64,000 bases of DNA from Crotophaga sulcirostris. Taxonomy: Eukaryota; Chordata; Aves; Cuculiformes; Crotophagidae. The position numbers and the translations under genes are program-made. This document shows positions 1 to 11,155 of this stretch, piece after piece (the first letter of the stretch is position 1; each line of letters begins with the position of its first letter). The stretch covers positions 961,336 to 1,025,335 of the forward strand of contig VYZB01000224.1 of NCBI GenBank assembly GCA_013397455.1. Reading direction: 5' to 3'. The notes beneath the pieces were generated by a model. The model worked only from the letters and a program-made list of their open reading frames with translations, was not told where the DNA came from and made no database searches.

Positions 1-445
1 GTTGGAAGGGACCATTAAAGGTCATCCAGTCCAACCCCCCCTGCAGTGAGCACAGACACCTTCGACCAGATCAGGTTGAATGTTTAGACCTTCAATGTCT
101 CCAGGGACAGGGCACCAGCCATTTCTCAAGGCAACCTGTGTTTTACCATCCTCAGTGTGAAAAATATCTTCCTTATACCAGTCTGAATCTACCTTCTTTT
201 AATTTAAACCCGTTACTCTTGTCCTGTCACTGCAGGCCCTACTAAAAAGTCTGTCCCCATCATTCTTGTAAGCTCCCTTTAAGTACTGGAAGGCCGGAGT
301 AAGGTGTTCCCAGAGGCTTCCCTTCTGCAGGGTGGACAACCCCCACTCTCTCAGGCTGTCCTCATAAAAGAAGTGTTCCAGCCTTTGGATCATTTTTGTG
401 ACCCTCCTCTGATACCCCATACTTAAAAGGGGCCTGTACATCTGA
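1..445 (-). mobile_element. CR1 LINE fragment (group C), cut by window edge
   Basis: Antisense CR1. The 3' end lies at or beyond base 1 (GTTGGAAGGGACC) and the 5' side reaches about 445. Reading the minus strand gives the eroded C-terminal CR1 ORF2 protein, with recognisable LREWGLSTLQ and DRLFSRACSDRTR stretches in the reading frame at 199-756. It faces away from the similar sense copy at 475-787, so the two form an inverted pair. It is old: several indels against the other group C copies. Confidence 0.93.
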
Positions 446-474
446 GGTATAAAATATATATTTCCTATATGTAG

Positions 475-787
475 GAAAGATTTGGACAGGCTTTTTAGCA
501 ATGCCTGTTGTGACAGGACAAAGAGTAATGGTTTTAAACTAAGAGAGGATGGATTTAGACTGGATAGAAGGAAGAAATTTTTTACAGAGAGGGTGGTGAA
601 ACACTGGCCCAGGTTGCCCAAAGAGGTGGTGGATGCCCCATCCCTGGAAACATTCAAGGTGAGGTTGGATGGGGCTCTGAGCAACCTGATCTGGTTAAAG
701 ATGTCCCTGCTTCTGCAGGGAGGTTGGACTGGATGACTTGTAAAGGCCCCTTCCAACCCAAGGCATTCTGTGATTCTTTGATTCTAG
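475..787 (+). mobile_element. CR1 LINE 3' end (group C)
   Basis: Sense CR1, 5'-truncated, ending in the CR1 tail words (GATTCTTTGATTCTA). Bases 482-736 keep an open frame matching the ORF2 C-terminus (NACCDRTKSNGFKLRED, then VVKHWPRLPKEVVDAPSLE). Same subfamily as the antisense copy at 1-445. Confidence 0.95.
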
Positions 788-2973
788 GAATAAAAGCTTT
801 CTGTGGGTTTTGAAGGCCTGACAACAACCCCACAGCTTAGCAGTCACTGTGCAAGCTCCCAGGCACAACCACAGTGCTCTGCTCCAGCTGCTCCCCTGTG
901 CCCTCTTTGAGCAGTGACAATTAATCATGTCAAATTGTACCAGATGCCAAAGCAGTTCTGTGATGCCAATAAATATTCAGAGGAGACTTGCTTCAGGTGA
1001 AGAGAGGGATTCATTTCCACCAGTGATCTAAGCAGGGTTCAGACCTAGAGGTAAAAGGCTGCTGGACTAATTTACTGCACATCTTCCATTTTTGCAGTCC
1101 TGGGAATATGAAGTCATATTTTAGGAATGAGAATTAATGTATTACTCTGATTTTAACACATGCTGACCTCATCTTTACAAGCAGGAAAAGTTCATTGGCT
1201 TTCATTAACGTACATATGCACCACAATTTCAAGATGGCATATCTGCTATAAAAAATAGGAGCAAACTTTCTCCTCCCCTGTTTTGTAATGCTAGTTTACA
1301 TTCCAGTATCTAATTAAATAAAATTCCTCTTTCATACTGAACTATAAATGCTGGTCAACAGCCCTGGTTAATTCCCAAGACAAGATATTTCAGGGTTTTT
1401 TTTCTCCTTCTTCGTCTTCACACCAGATCATTTTCATTCCAGCTGAGACTGAGTGTAGCAATGCTGATTTCCCCAGATGGTTCAGCTTTCTTAGACAGAA
1501 CCCTGATGGAATGATAATTACAGCTGAGGAGATAAGCAAAACTGTGAAATAAATTATAGAAAAAAAACAATAACTACATTTCACGAGCGTGCACAAGCGA
1601 ACTGAAGTGTTCATATCATTAATTCTTGGCCTCATACATGATGCAGCCAGGCTGAGGCGTGTTTTTCATTCCTCATTAGATTTCATTGGTCTCTTCTACA
1701 CCTCTCTTCTCTGATTCCACAATGACTGGCAAATTCCTAAAATAAGAAAAACACTCTTTCATACTTCTCCCATGCGAAAAATGTGTATCGGCAGGGGAAA
1801 AGCCATTTATTGGAGAATCAGAGATGGTACTTCTTGATATTTCCTCCAGGAACATGTGAAATCCTTTTTAATTTGGAAGCAGTTTTGCTGTGCTGCCGAT
1901 GGGAGTTACTCTGCATGATCCTAGCAGACAAAACCAAACAGAATACATAGCCAGCCGACAGATGGGTGGGGTCTGGCTGTCTCACTGCCACTGACAGCAC
2001 AGAATAAATGCATACGATATTTTTTCTGATCAGAGTAACACTGCAAAGCCTCCCAGCACCTTATATGCACTCAGTAATAGATAAAAATGCTGCACACAGT
2101 CCCCATCAGCGGGGCATTAAGTAAAACGGACGGGTTTGGTGGAAGAGACTCAGTGAAATGGCTTTGCACACTCATTTGTCCTGATTTTCAAATATTTTCG
2201 TTTCCTCTGAAGTTGGTGCCTCGGCGTGGAATTTGTAACAGCTCTTTCTACTCGCAGATGTCCTGGGATAATGATGAGTAAGGCTGGTAATTACCCCGAG
2301 AGGTGTCCATGAGAGCTCCTCTGATTATGCCCATTTCTTTCTATTAAAAGATTTTCCACGAGGCAGCAGAGATCACAGAAATGAGAGCACCTGCCTGCTC
2401 GCTTCCCACACCTTGATAACGCAGCACAAAACCAGCAGAACAGGGAGTGCTCCTGGCAGCCTGTGAAACAGGGGAGTCAGCAGAGACACAGCCTTGCAGA
2501 CATCCGCGTGTGACGCACCTGCAGAGAGCGGGGCTGTCTCCTATTCCCCACTGACTTCAACCTCTTAACTAGAATGTACTACAATTTATCCTACCTTCCA
2601 GCTGAGCTAATGGAGTGGCAGGCTACTCCTGGGATCATTATTATTCATTATTATTTTATAATGCCTGCTGGTGTTATTTTAACAGCTGCTTGCATGAAGG
2701 AATACATAAAGATGGGCCACCTTTGTGACACCGGCAACTTGGCACATGCCTGGAGAACAGACAGCAAGGACAGGACACTGCTGGGTCTCTCTGGCAGCAC
2801 TGGCATTATCTCGCTGTAACATCCATGCTAATATCATGCAAATTCTGTGATTACAAGCACTGCCTTTTAAAAAATGAACTGAGCTCACCTACAGTCAAGC
2901 CTGGGGCTTGGGCATGCTGAGGACCTGCAGCTCCAGCTGAAATGGAATTGCAGAAGCTTTAGCAGGCAGAGTG
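788..2973. other. Unique AT-rich DNA, no gene seen
   Basis: Only short, unsupported open frames on both strands. Two stretches, about 1090-1260 and 2180-2400, look like non-coding elements under constraint because they have ordered AT-rich homeobox-like words and little repeat decay; this is impression only. Confidence 0.5.
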
Positions 2974-3150
2974 GAGAATCATGGAATCATGGGATGGGTT
3001 GGGTTGGAAGGGACCTCAAAGCCCATCCAGTCCCACCCCCTGCCATGGGCAGGGACACCTCCCACTGCATCAGGGGGCTCCAAGCCCCATCCAACCTGGC
3101 CTTCAACACCTCCAGGGATGGGGCAGCCACCACTGCTCTGGGCAACCTTT
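2974..3150 (-). mobile_element. CR1 LINE 3' end (group A), 177 bp
   Basis: Antisense. It starts with the tail complement AGAATCATGGAATCATGG and runs through TGCCATGGGCAGGGACACC to CTCTGGGCAACC, where it is 5'-truncated. Close to the other group A copies, so fairly young. Confidence 0.96.
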
Positions 3151-3356
3151 TTTTGAAATTACTAGAAGCACAAGGGGCATGGCAAGCCTGTTATGAAGGC
3201 AGGCTAAAAAAAAGCCTTGTTTTCTCAGTGTAATAAGATGAAGGCTGAGAAGGAGCAATTTTGCCAAGCACAGACTGAGAAAGCAAAGCAACAGTGGCAG
3301 GGAAACAAGTAATGCAAAGTAAAGGACAAAACCAAATAACTCCAGGCTGGCCATGG

Positions 3357-3803
3357 CTAGAAAATACTTGTTAGTACAGCCCAGCTCCAGATAAAAGCCA
3401 TCAGTACTAGACATGCCAGCAAAAATAAAACCATATGGTTTTTATAACGTGCTTTAATCCATTTCTGTATAGAGTTCTCTGATTCAAGACCTGGGATAGG
3501 AAAGCACCAATCCAGGTGGCTGGGGAATACAGGTGACCTCTCCAATCCTGTTCTCATACTCCTACAGTTGAGAAAGTGTGAAAAAAAGGGTGGAAACTGG
3601 GAAGCATTATCATTAGAAAGGCCATGCACAAATGAAAATGTAACATAAAAAAGCTGAGAGAGGCTGAAGAGAGGGTGGAAAGAATAAATGCTGAGAGATT
3701 TGGAACAGGAAAATGCACCCATACCATGCACACCTGAGTGACCAGACATCTGAGCACACGTAAAACCAGCCAGAAAATAACATCTTTTCCACCTACCATA
3801 CAA
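3357..3803 (-). other. Open frame with hydrophobic C-terminus, possible exon or chance
   Basis: A 148-codon minus-strand frame from ATG at 3803 to a TAG ending at 3357. I do not recognise it. The first two thirds look like random translation of intronic DNA. The last part is different: ENSIQKWIKARYKNH is followed by a 20-residue hydrophobic run (VLFLLACLVLMAFIWSW) and the stop. A splice-acceptor-like TTTCCTATCCCAG lies just upstream of this last part, so a small terminal exon of a membrane protein, or a signal peptide starting at the internal Met, is conceivable. No convincing donor follows. Chance is the more likely explanation. Confidence 0.15.
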
Positions 3804-4671
3804 ACCAAATACTGTAGCAAGGAAGCAAAAGGAAGAAAAATTAATTTAACTGTTTTAAAATTGGCAGATTAACTCTTCCCTTAGATGCAGAAAAGAGAAA
3901 GTCTCTCCGTGAATGCCAGCAGGGGGAAAAGGAACAGGCAAGGATTCCCCTTGAGGAAAGAATTGTTGCACAGTACATTGAGCCAGAAACTTTCAAATTT
4001 AGGTCCCAATTCCATGACCAACTGTTTTCTGTATAGGAGCTTCATGTCAATAAGTTCAGCCCAGTATAAGTGTACAGACAGGAAGGATAACCTTGGCTTT
4101 ACCACTCAGAACAGGAGAGGCACTGCCAGTGTGTTTTGCTGGTTCAGGCTCCAATATTAAAGACCCCTTTCCCAAAGCATCTAATCTCTGTGCAAAACCA
4201 GTGAAACCATATATTTCCTGGCAACTTAAAGGAACTTGCTGGATTGTCAGCCAGCAGGCTCACGTTAACTCCTGTATGAATGCATCTGCAGTTGTACCAT
4301 GAATCCTTTCTATAACCTCCCTTCTAACAAAAATAAACAAGACTTTTCTTATTCCTCTTCTCTGTTCACATCCCTAGCTTTTCTCTGAATCCTGACAATC
4401 TCTTCCAAAGCAAAGCCAGTCACAGCCACCTCTATTTCATGAAGAATTTGTGAGTCTGGTCGTCTTCTGTCTTTACTAAAAATAGCCAAAGTCTCACTGA
4501 TCCTAAAATCCCAAAACATGAAAGGTTCGTGGGAGGCGTTCTGTATAATCTCAGGAGGGGGAACAACAAGACAACTGAAGCACAGCATGTCTTAAGGAAA
4601 AGAGGTTGCCTGTTTCTTTTTGCTGTCAAACTGCATAGAGGTTCCAAAGAACAGAGACCTTGCTGGGTGAC

Positions 4672-4707
4672 AGAAGAGTCAGAAGAGATAGAAGAGTCAG
4701 AAGAGAC
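4672..4707 (+). repeat. Purine-rich 9-bp tandem repeat, four units
   Basis: Four consecutive AGAAGAGNN units (GTC, GAT, GTC, GAC endings), equal to two copies of an 18-base unit. On the minus strand it reads as an SSDSSIS-type serine/aspartate run inside an otherwise unsupported frame. Confidence 0.85.
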
Positions 4708-5417
4708 TGGCCAGCCCTTCTCTGCATGTTCCCCTGAAGGGAGAAGCTGCCCACCTGCAAACGTGGATGTGCAGAGCAGAAGGAAAGAGCATCCATACCA
4801 TGTGAAGAACAGCAGGGCCACAGGTTCAAGCAAACGGAACGAGCATCAAACGTGGGTTCTGCTGTGCAGTCTGTCATAATTGGCTTTACTTTAGAGAAAA
4901 AAAAAGCTGATTTACAGTTCAATTGATCTACATGCAGAAGTGTTAATAGCAGAGTACTCCCCCAGCAGTGAAAGCATATGGGTCATAAGAACCAGTGAGG
5001 GTTTGGCTGCTCTAATCAGGAACTGCTACAAAGCACGTTGGATTACCATGAAGATCAGTCATCACTTCATCTGCATCCACCAAAGGCACTTTTCTTCCCA
5101 GAAGACTTGTCTGTGACTCTGTTTAAAAATCACACTCCTTGTCAGCTGGTTTGCCATCTCAAAGTCATTGTTCCTTCTCTCCATGGACATCAGAAGAAGG
5201 GAACCTGACATGTAAATCTATGATTGTAAGAATAGAGATGTTGTCAGAAGAGCCTATAGCAAGTAAAAAAGTAAAGAGAATGGTGAAAGAAACTGCAGAC
5301 AGTTAAAATATGAGGGATTTCACCCAAAGTCAGTGCAAGATAAGTAGCACTAGACAAATTTCAGCCATTTCAGCCATCCTCAGGATCATGTGAACTCTAC
5401 AGGGGGCAGGAACAGTT

Positions 5418-5911
5418 CAGTTCTGGAGTCCTCAGCACAGGAAGGACCTGGAGCAGTTGGAGTGAGTCCAGAGGAGGCCACAGAGATGATCCAAGGGCTG
5501 GAGCACCTCCTGTACAAGGACAGGCTGAGAGAGTTGGGATTGTTCAGCCTGGAGAAGAGAAGGCTCTGGGGAGACCTTAGAGCAGCCTCCAGTGCTGAAA
5601 GGGGCTCCAGGAAAGCTGGGGAGGGGCTCTGGATCAGGGAGTGCAGGGACAGGACGAGGGGAAAGGGTTCTGAGCTGCAAGAGGGGAGATGGAGATGAGA
5701 TCTTGGGAAGAAATGTTTTGCTGTGAGGATGAGGAGGCCCTGGCCCAGGTTGCCCAGAGCAGTGGTGGCTGCCCCATCCCCGGAGGTGTTGAAGGCCAGG
5801 TTGGATGGGGCTTGGAGCCCCCTGACCCAGTGGGAGGTGTCCCTGCCCATGGCAGGGGGGTGGATCTTTGAGATCCCTTCCAACTCAAACCATTCCATGA
5901 TTCTATGATTC
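5418..5911 (+). mobile_element. CR1 LINE 3' half (group A), 494 bp
   Basis: Sense copy. It begins in the ORF2 segment around TCCTCAGCACAGGAAGGACC, then GAGAGAGTTGGGATTG (RELGL), the LEKRRLWGD motif, and ends CCATGATTCTATGATTCTA. The open frame at 5390-5698 is the ORF2 remnant. Near the end it carries GGATCTTTGAGATCCC, a variant shared with the copy at 10693-11028. Both copies are followed by the same 127-base flank. Confidence 0.97.
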
Positions 5912-5928
5912 TAAGACAGCTCTTATAA

Positions 5929-6055
5929 AGATGCAGGAAACAAGGAGCAATTCAGTTGAAGGCTGTGTTTTGTTAGGCCGATTTCTTCATCTTTAATTTG
6001 CAGTAGCAATAAGGAGAAAGATAAGAAAGGGAGTGACAATGTGTGTTTCATGTCT
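5929..6055 (+). repeat. Duplicated CR1 flank, copy 1 of 2 (127 bp)
   Basis: Non-CR1 sequence that matches 11029-11155 over exactly 127 bases without indels and with about six mismatches by eye. Here it is followed at once by a second CR1 tail (6058-6126). See the finding on possible 3' transduction. Confidence 0.93.
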
Positions 6056-6057
6056 CA

Positions 6058-6126
6058 TGACAGGGGGGTTGGAACTGGGTGGGCTTTAAGATCCCTTCCG
6101 ACTCAAACCATTCCATGATTCTATGA
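6058..6126 (+). mobile_element. CR1 LINE tail fragment, 69 bp
   Basis: Only the last part of a group A CR1: GGGGGGTTGGAACTGGG through CCATGATTCTATG. It sits 2 bases after the duplicated flank ends, so it may have served as the 3' recognition end of a longer readthrough transcript. Confidence 0.95.
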
Positions 6127-7868
6127 ATTTTCCCTTGGGGAAAAAACAGTACAATCGTCTCTTATCCGTAAAATTATCTAATTTTCCCTCAGTTTCTGTG
6201 ACTTAGCTCAAATATATTTCTGCTAAACTCTTGTAGTTTCTTACAAAAGCATCTTGTTAAAATTCCTCTGTAAAGTTTCCTTTCGCCTCAAGAACCTCAT
6301 TCTGCCCGGGCAGGACAGAAAGTGGCAAAATCAGTATATTCTGGCAATTCAATGTGTTGAGTCTTCTGCAGAACAACGAATGACCGTGTTCTAGTAAATG
6401 GCATTCACAATTAATACACTATTGACATAGCTGCTGTAAAATATTTATATGTTCATTGGCATCAATAGCTTCTATGAAATCAGCTTTATAGATGTTACAG
6501 TAAAAAGAACTGAATTTCATAAAGCCCTGAATAATTACTGGTCCCTTGTCAAAAAAAAAAAAAAGATATATATTTATAACAAATAACCCAGCAGAAGAAT
6601 ATGACAAGCCAAAAACATCCACTTACAGACAACATCATATTTAAGACTAGCAAGAGTGTTAATTAGCAAACAACTCTCCCCAGGAATTGCTCAGGTCAGG
6701 GTGAACCTTTTCATCGAATCAGACATTATTATAGGTACCAAGCAGATTATTAAACCTCTATCCCAAAAGCAAAAGAAGACTTGCCCGGTTTTCACTGAAA
6801 TTGTGTTTCTAACTTGTAAATTATACCCTACGAGGACAAAAGCAATGGGAGATACTGCAATGTGTGTGCATTTTGCTGTGACCTGACATAGGTCACGCAG
6901 TGATGAGATGATTCAGTGTTAAGAGTAATGAGCAATCATACACTCCAAATCCAGGCAGCTATAAAATGCCAGCTTTTCCTCTTTCCTTTTATTATTTCCT
7001 CTCATCTGATTTAAAACATAGTAATTTCTCATAATATTCTCATACTATTCCAAAGCATAAGCAGCCACAAAGGATACAGTGGGCACATCATGGGGTTGGA
7101 AGAGCACTTGTCACTCCTTTAATTATCAGAAGGGCATTTCTTGTTCCTTTTTAGAGTGAAAAGACAAGAATATCAGATGTTTTCTTTTAATACAACCATT
7201 CCAGTTACTACAAACTATGTAGAGGTGATGAGCTTTCTTTCCTTACTGTGTCACAACAAAGGGCTGGGCATACAAACCTCTCCTTTCTGCAGACAGACAG
7301 TAGACATGTACAGAGGTTAACAATTCACAGCTACTCCAGAGTTAGGGTTGCATCCAAATAATCTGAAAATAAGGCATATATTCTGGGGTTAAGTCATATA
7401 TTCTGGGTTTTTCTTCAGAAAAACTAGAGCTTTAGCAGTGAAATTTCCTATCAGTTTAGCATACAGGTCTCTTGAAATTTCCTACATAACTCCTGTTTGC
7501 TTTTGCTCCATAAATACTTAATAAGTGGCCTTTAAATTGAACTCTGGCTGATTAGATTTGCGGTGGTTTAGTGTTTAGATTTTTTTTAATGCTTTGACAA
7601 TTCTCCTTTCCTTACTATGAAGATTAAAAACTGAAAAATTTCCAAGGGAGCTGAATAATAGTCTGGAACTTCTTATTCAAATGGTGGTACAAATACAAAC
7701 AGTTCTCCTTGATTTCTGTAGGAATAACCTACCGTACAAACTGTGATTATATTAAACATTATAAAATATATATAATATATAATATATATATTATATTGAT
7801 TATATTATATATTATATTGAGGTATCAGAGTCAGCTGAAAACCAACTGGCATCTTCAAAATCATGGAG
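6127..7868. other. Unique AT-rich DNA, no gene seen
   Basis: Holds a poly-A run near 6551, a short direct repeat of CATATATTCTGGGG at about 7374-7410, and a TA-rich microsatellite at 7754-7820. No supported gene. Confidence 0.55.
7754..7820. repeat. TA-rich microsatellite
   Basis: Almost pure A/T with TATAATATATAA-type units and internal self-complementarity. It lies about 50 bases from the short CR1 tail at 7869. Confidence 0.9.
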
Positions 7869-7953
7869 AATCATAGACTCATAGAAAGGTTTGGGTTGGA
7901 AAGGACCTTAAAGATTATCCAGTTCCATGGGCAGGGACACCTTCCACTTCCAC
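7869..7953 (-). mobile_element. CR1 LINE tail fragment, about 85 bp
   Basis: Antisense tail: AATCATAGACTCATAGAAAGG, then GGTTGGAAAGGACC and CCATGGGCAGGGACACC. It lacks about 13 bases between the two parts and is truncated soon after. Confidence 0.93.
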
Positions 7954-9401
7954 ACTTGGGCCTATTAAGCAAAAATGTTCTTTCATATTTCCCACCCAGC
8001 ATGTGGGCTCTTTAGCTGCCTTTGCTTATGCTGTGAAGGAGGTGTAATTTCATTTTATCTCTTCAAGTGAGTCAGAGCCCGAGCTCTGAGGTTGATGTAC
8101 CCAGCTCTTCTCCTCCAGTGAGCTCTTGAAAGCTACCCAAAATGCTTTTTTTCCTAAAAAAAACAGGTTTTATTAGAACATAAACCAAGACTCTTAGAGG
8201 GGTCTCAAAGTGGTGTAACTCAGACAAATCTGAGTCCAGGGGTTTAGAACGATGCAGTTGCTTCTGTCGCTGATTTTTGTGGACTAACTTTTAGGAATCA
8301 GGCACTGATCAGTGCCAGCTGAGACCTAATCCAGTCCTGCCACAACTATAGATCACATTTATAAGGCAGATTTCCTAACTGCTCATTGAACTCCCATCTC
8401 AGATAAGGTCATGGCCTCTTCACTAACATTTGCACCAGTTATACTTAAACAGTTAGGAATTTTTTACCTCTGGTTATAAAGATTTTTCCCAAGGATTGCC
8501 CAAACCATCAAGTACTTCACTTATAAATTATGTAAAATATATTCAACTCTCAGAATTCTTGGTAAACTCAAGTTAAAAACCCATGTCCTGAAAATTAATT
8601 CTCTATTTTATGGTTTTATTAGTAAGTAGGATTTTATTCTTCATTCAGTGTGGAAACATCGAGTAAATTAAGTACTCTTAAAACATTCACTTTAAGAGTA
8701 AAACCAAGAAAGGAGGAATTCAATGATTCAAAAAGGGCACAAGTCTGTTCACAACTAAGAGGAGCTGAGGTTCTGCAGGAGAAGCCCTTTGAAAAAAAGG
8801 TGGAAAGCACGGTTACTGTAAATGGACCCTCCTGTGCTCAGTCGCTAGAACTCTAAAATATCAATCTTTCAAGCTTCCACTGAGATAAACCTATTTATTA
8901 TTTCCACCCTGGGAGCCACATGGTTTATTAGCTCTTACAAATACAAAAGAACATTGCAGCTGAGTTTTCACAAGCAAAACAAAATGGTCCCAAAAGGTAC
9001 AAATTTATACCTTGGGTCTATATTTCTCACTTGTCTCTTCTGCAATGTCCATGTGGGGAATAGCTGCTTCTTTTTAATACTTTAGCACAAGTTTTTCAAG
9101 TTCATCTCAAGACTTTTCAAACATATTTAACGTAAATAATGCCTTCAAGAACAGGCAGATGGAATTAATTTAATATAACTCCTTAAAAATAATATGCAGA
9201 GGAATCAAACCATTTAAAATGTTAGCACAATTTTTAAAATATATTTACCTTGAAAAGGTAGCAAAGAAGGCCAAATGTAGACAATGGATTGTGGAGAAAA
9301 TTCCTATTGTACTGTTTGGGGCAGAGGGTTTATAAGCTTCTTTTGCTATAAAGAAAGGTGTACTGGTATTATTGTTACAGAAACGTATGAAAGCAAAGAT
9401 C
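7954..9401. other. Unique AT-rich DNA, no gene seen
   Basis: No repeat, exon or regulatory structure I can defend. The minus frame at 9245-9451 begins inside the following CR1 copy and is an artefact. Confidence 0.5.
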
Positions 9402-9637
9402 CTGATTAGGATTTTTGGAAAAAGTTCTTCCCTGAAAGGGTGATTGGCCATTGGAATGTGCTACCCGGGGAGGTGGTGGAGTCGCCAACCCTGGAAGTGT
9501 TTAAGGGGAGATTGGATGAGGCACTCAGTGCCATGGTTTAGATGATGGGTTGGTGTTGGTGTTGGGTTCTAGGTTGGACTCGATGATCTCAGAGGTCCTT
9601 TCCAACCTTGTAATACTGTGATACTGTGTGATACTGA
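9402..9637 (+). mobile_element. CR1 LINE 3' end (group B), 236 bp
   Basis: Sense copy starting in the ORF2 C-terminus (GTTCTTCCCTGAAAGGGTG reads as FFPERV), passing the stop in GCCATGGTTTAG, and ending AATACTGTGATACTGTG. The last-octamer unit is TACTGTGA instead of ATTCTATG. Confidence 0.96.
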
Positions 9638-10692
9638 TAAATAAACACATCTAATGTCAATGATTAATATTCGAGCATTTTGCTATACAGAACTGCTTAT
9701 ACCAATTTTTGTCATGTTAATAATATTATATACGTACAACAAAGGAAAAGTATCTCACAGTGCTTATCAGCAAAATGTGTTGCCATCGTTAGAGTCACAA
9801 CCAGTCAGTTTGACTCAAAAACTGTTAGTAATCAAGCTACACAAACCAAGTGGGTAAAGGAGCAAAAAGGGATGCACTGAAATTATAGTTCTTCTCACAC
9901 AACTCTTAACTCTCAAGCCCGCGCTGCGTATTAGCAGCCAGCTCCTTGATTCAAAACCTTCTTGATTACAATTTAATTATAGGATTATAAATGTAGTGCC
10001 ATTTAGCATTTTGACAGTCAAATTAACCAAATCCATTACTTAACATATCAGCTTACACTGGTAAAGTTGTGTGCAGAAAAGGCAAATTATACTGATGCCA
10101 GGCATTCCTTATAGAACCTGGTTTGTGTCTGTGGCATTTCACAGCAAGGCACTGAGAACAGATTCCAAGACTGCTTCTCCAATGCTCCCAGTTCTCCTTG
10201 AGCAGTCAGGGTAAGAGTTTTGTCTTTTCAAGGGAAACAATAAATCCTGCCCATTTTTAAAACCAACGAGAATTTCAACACCAGCTCCTTGTGGCACAAA
10301 CTGTGGTGTCACTAACGAAAATGGGGATGTGTGAGAGGGAGGGATGGGGCTATCCATAATCCAGTAATCAGATTGCTGGTCGTTCACACAACTGAAGGTC
10401 TCCCAGTACTCATAAATTCCAAAGATTGGTGAAAAGATACAACATAAAGCTCAGAGCTGGGACTGTGAATCCTCAGCCACTGGGAATCACCAAAAAAAAA
10501 TGGTGAGACAGCACTGCTGGGAGGAGGGTGTTGCTGTTCTGACCTGTGTACATTATATCCTGGTCTCATGCCAATAGTACGACTTCTATTTAGTAGCTGT
10601 TGTTTCCAATCAACAATGTTTAAAATCTGCTACCAAAAGCAGCATAGATTTCAGGCGTGGATGCAGAAATAATCAGGAACTTGGGAGGAAAA
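9638..10692. other. Unique DNA, possible conserved element, no gene seen
   Basis: The block at about 9900-10060 has clustered homeobox-like words (TTGATTACAATTTAATTATA, TTGACAGTCAAATTAA) and a CpG-bearing start (CCCGCGCTGCGTATTAG). It resembles a non-coding element. The minus frame at 10139-10387 (82 codons) is open but unrecognised. Confidence 0.45.
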
Positions 10693-11028
10693 AATGAAGC
10701 CTCCAGTACTTAAAGGGGGCTCCAGGAAAGCTGGAGAGGGGCTCTCGGTCAGGGATTGCAGGGACAGGATGAGGAGGAACGGTTTTAAGCTGGAAGATGG
10801 GAGACTGAGACGAGATTTTAGGAAGAAATTCTTCATGATGAGGGTGGGGAGGCCCTGGCCCAGGTTGCCCGGAGCAGTGGTGGCTGCCCCATCCCTGGAG
10901 GTGTTCAAGGCCAGGTTGGATGGGGCTTGGAGCCCCCTGATCCAGTGGGAGGTGTCTCTGCCCATGGCAGAGGGATGGATCTTTGAGATCCCTTCCAACC
11001 CAAACCATTCCATGATTCTATGAATCTA
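10693..11028 (+). mobile_element. CR1 LINE 3' end (group A), 336 bp
   Basis: Sense copy from CCTCCAGTACTT to CCATGATTCTATGAATCTA. The frame at 10694-11023 is an ORF2 remnant open across almost the whole copy (GGSRKAGEGLSVRDCRDRM, then PRPWPRLPGAVVAAPS-like). It shares the variant GGATCTTTGAGATCCC and the following flank with the copy at 5418-5911, yet the two CR1 bodies differ much more than their flanks. Confidence 0.96.
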
Positions 11029-11155
11029 AGATGCAGGAAATGAGGAGCAATTGAGTTGAAGGCTGTGTTTTGTTAGGCCCATTTCTTCATCTTTAATTTG
11101 CAGTAGTAATAAGGAGAAAGATAAGAAAGGGAGTCACAATGTGTGTTTCATGTCT
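11029..11155 (+). repeat. Duplicated CR1 flank, copy 2 of 2 (127 bp)
   Basis: Matches 5929-6055 without gaps. After base 11155 the similarity stops: this copy runs on into AT-rich unique DNA rather than a second CR1 tail. Confidence 0.93.

Larger units (their letters stand above)
3151..5417. other. Unique DNA with one membrane-like open frame
   Basis: Mostly unremarkable. The minus frame at 3357-3803 is the longest non-CR1 open frame of the window (148 codons) and is listed separately. A purine-rich 9-base unit (AGAAGAGTC/AGAAGAGAT) is repeated four times at 4672-4707. The minus frame at 4349-4588 is open but unrecognised. Confidence 0.5.

Noticed and set aside
4349..4588. Minus frame of 79 codons with protein-like composition (ILHEIEVAVTGFALEEIV)
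   Set aside because: No known family, no donor, and its acceptor-like start (CCCCCTCCTGAG) is poor. Kept only as a note.
4432..4833. Minus frame of 133 codons with a Ser/Asp repeat
   Set aside because: The repeat is the 9-base purine tandem in another guise; the rest is random translation.
9245..9451. Minus frame ending at a donor-like CAAG|GTAAAT
   Set aside because: Its first part is the antisense of the group B CR1 copy at 9402; the rest shows no coding sign.
10139..10387. Minus frame of 82 codons
   Set aside because: Open by chance as far as I can see; no splice sites and no family motif.
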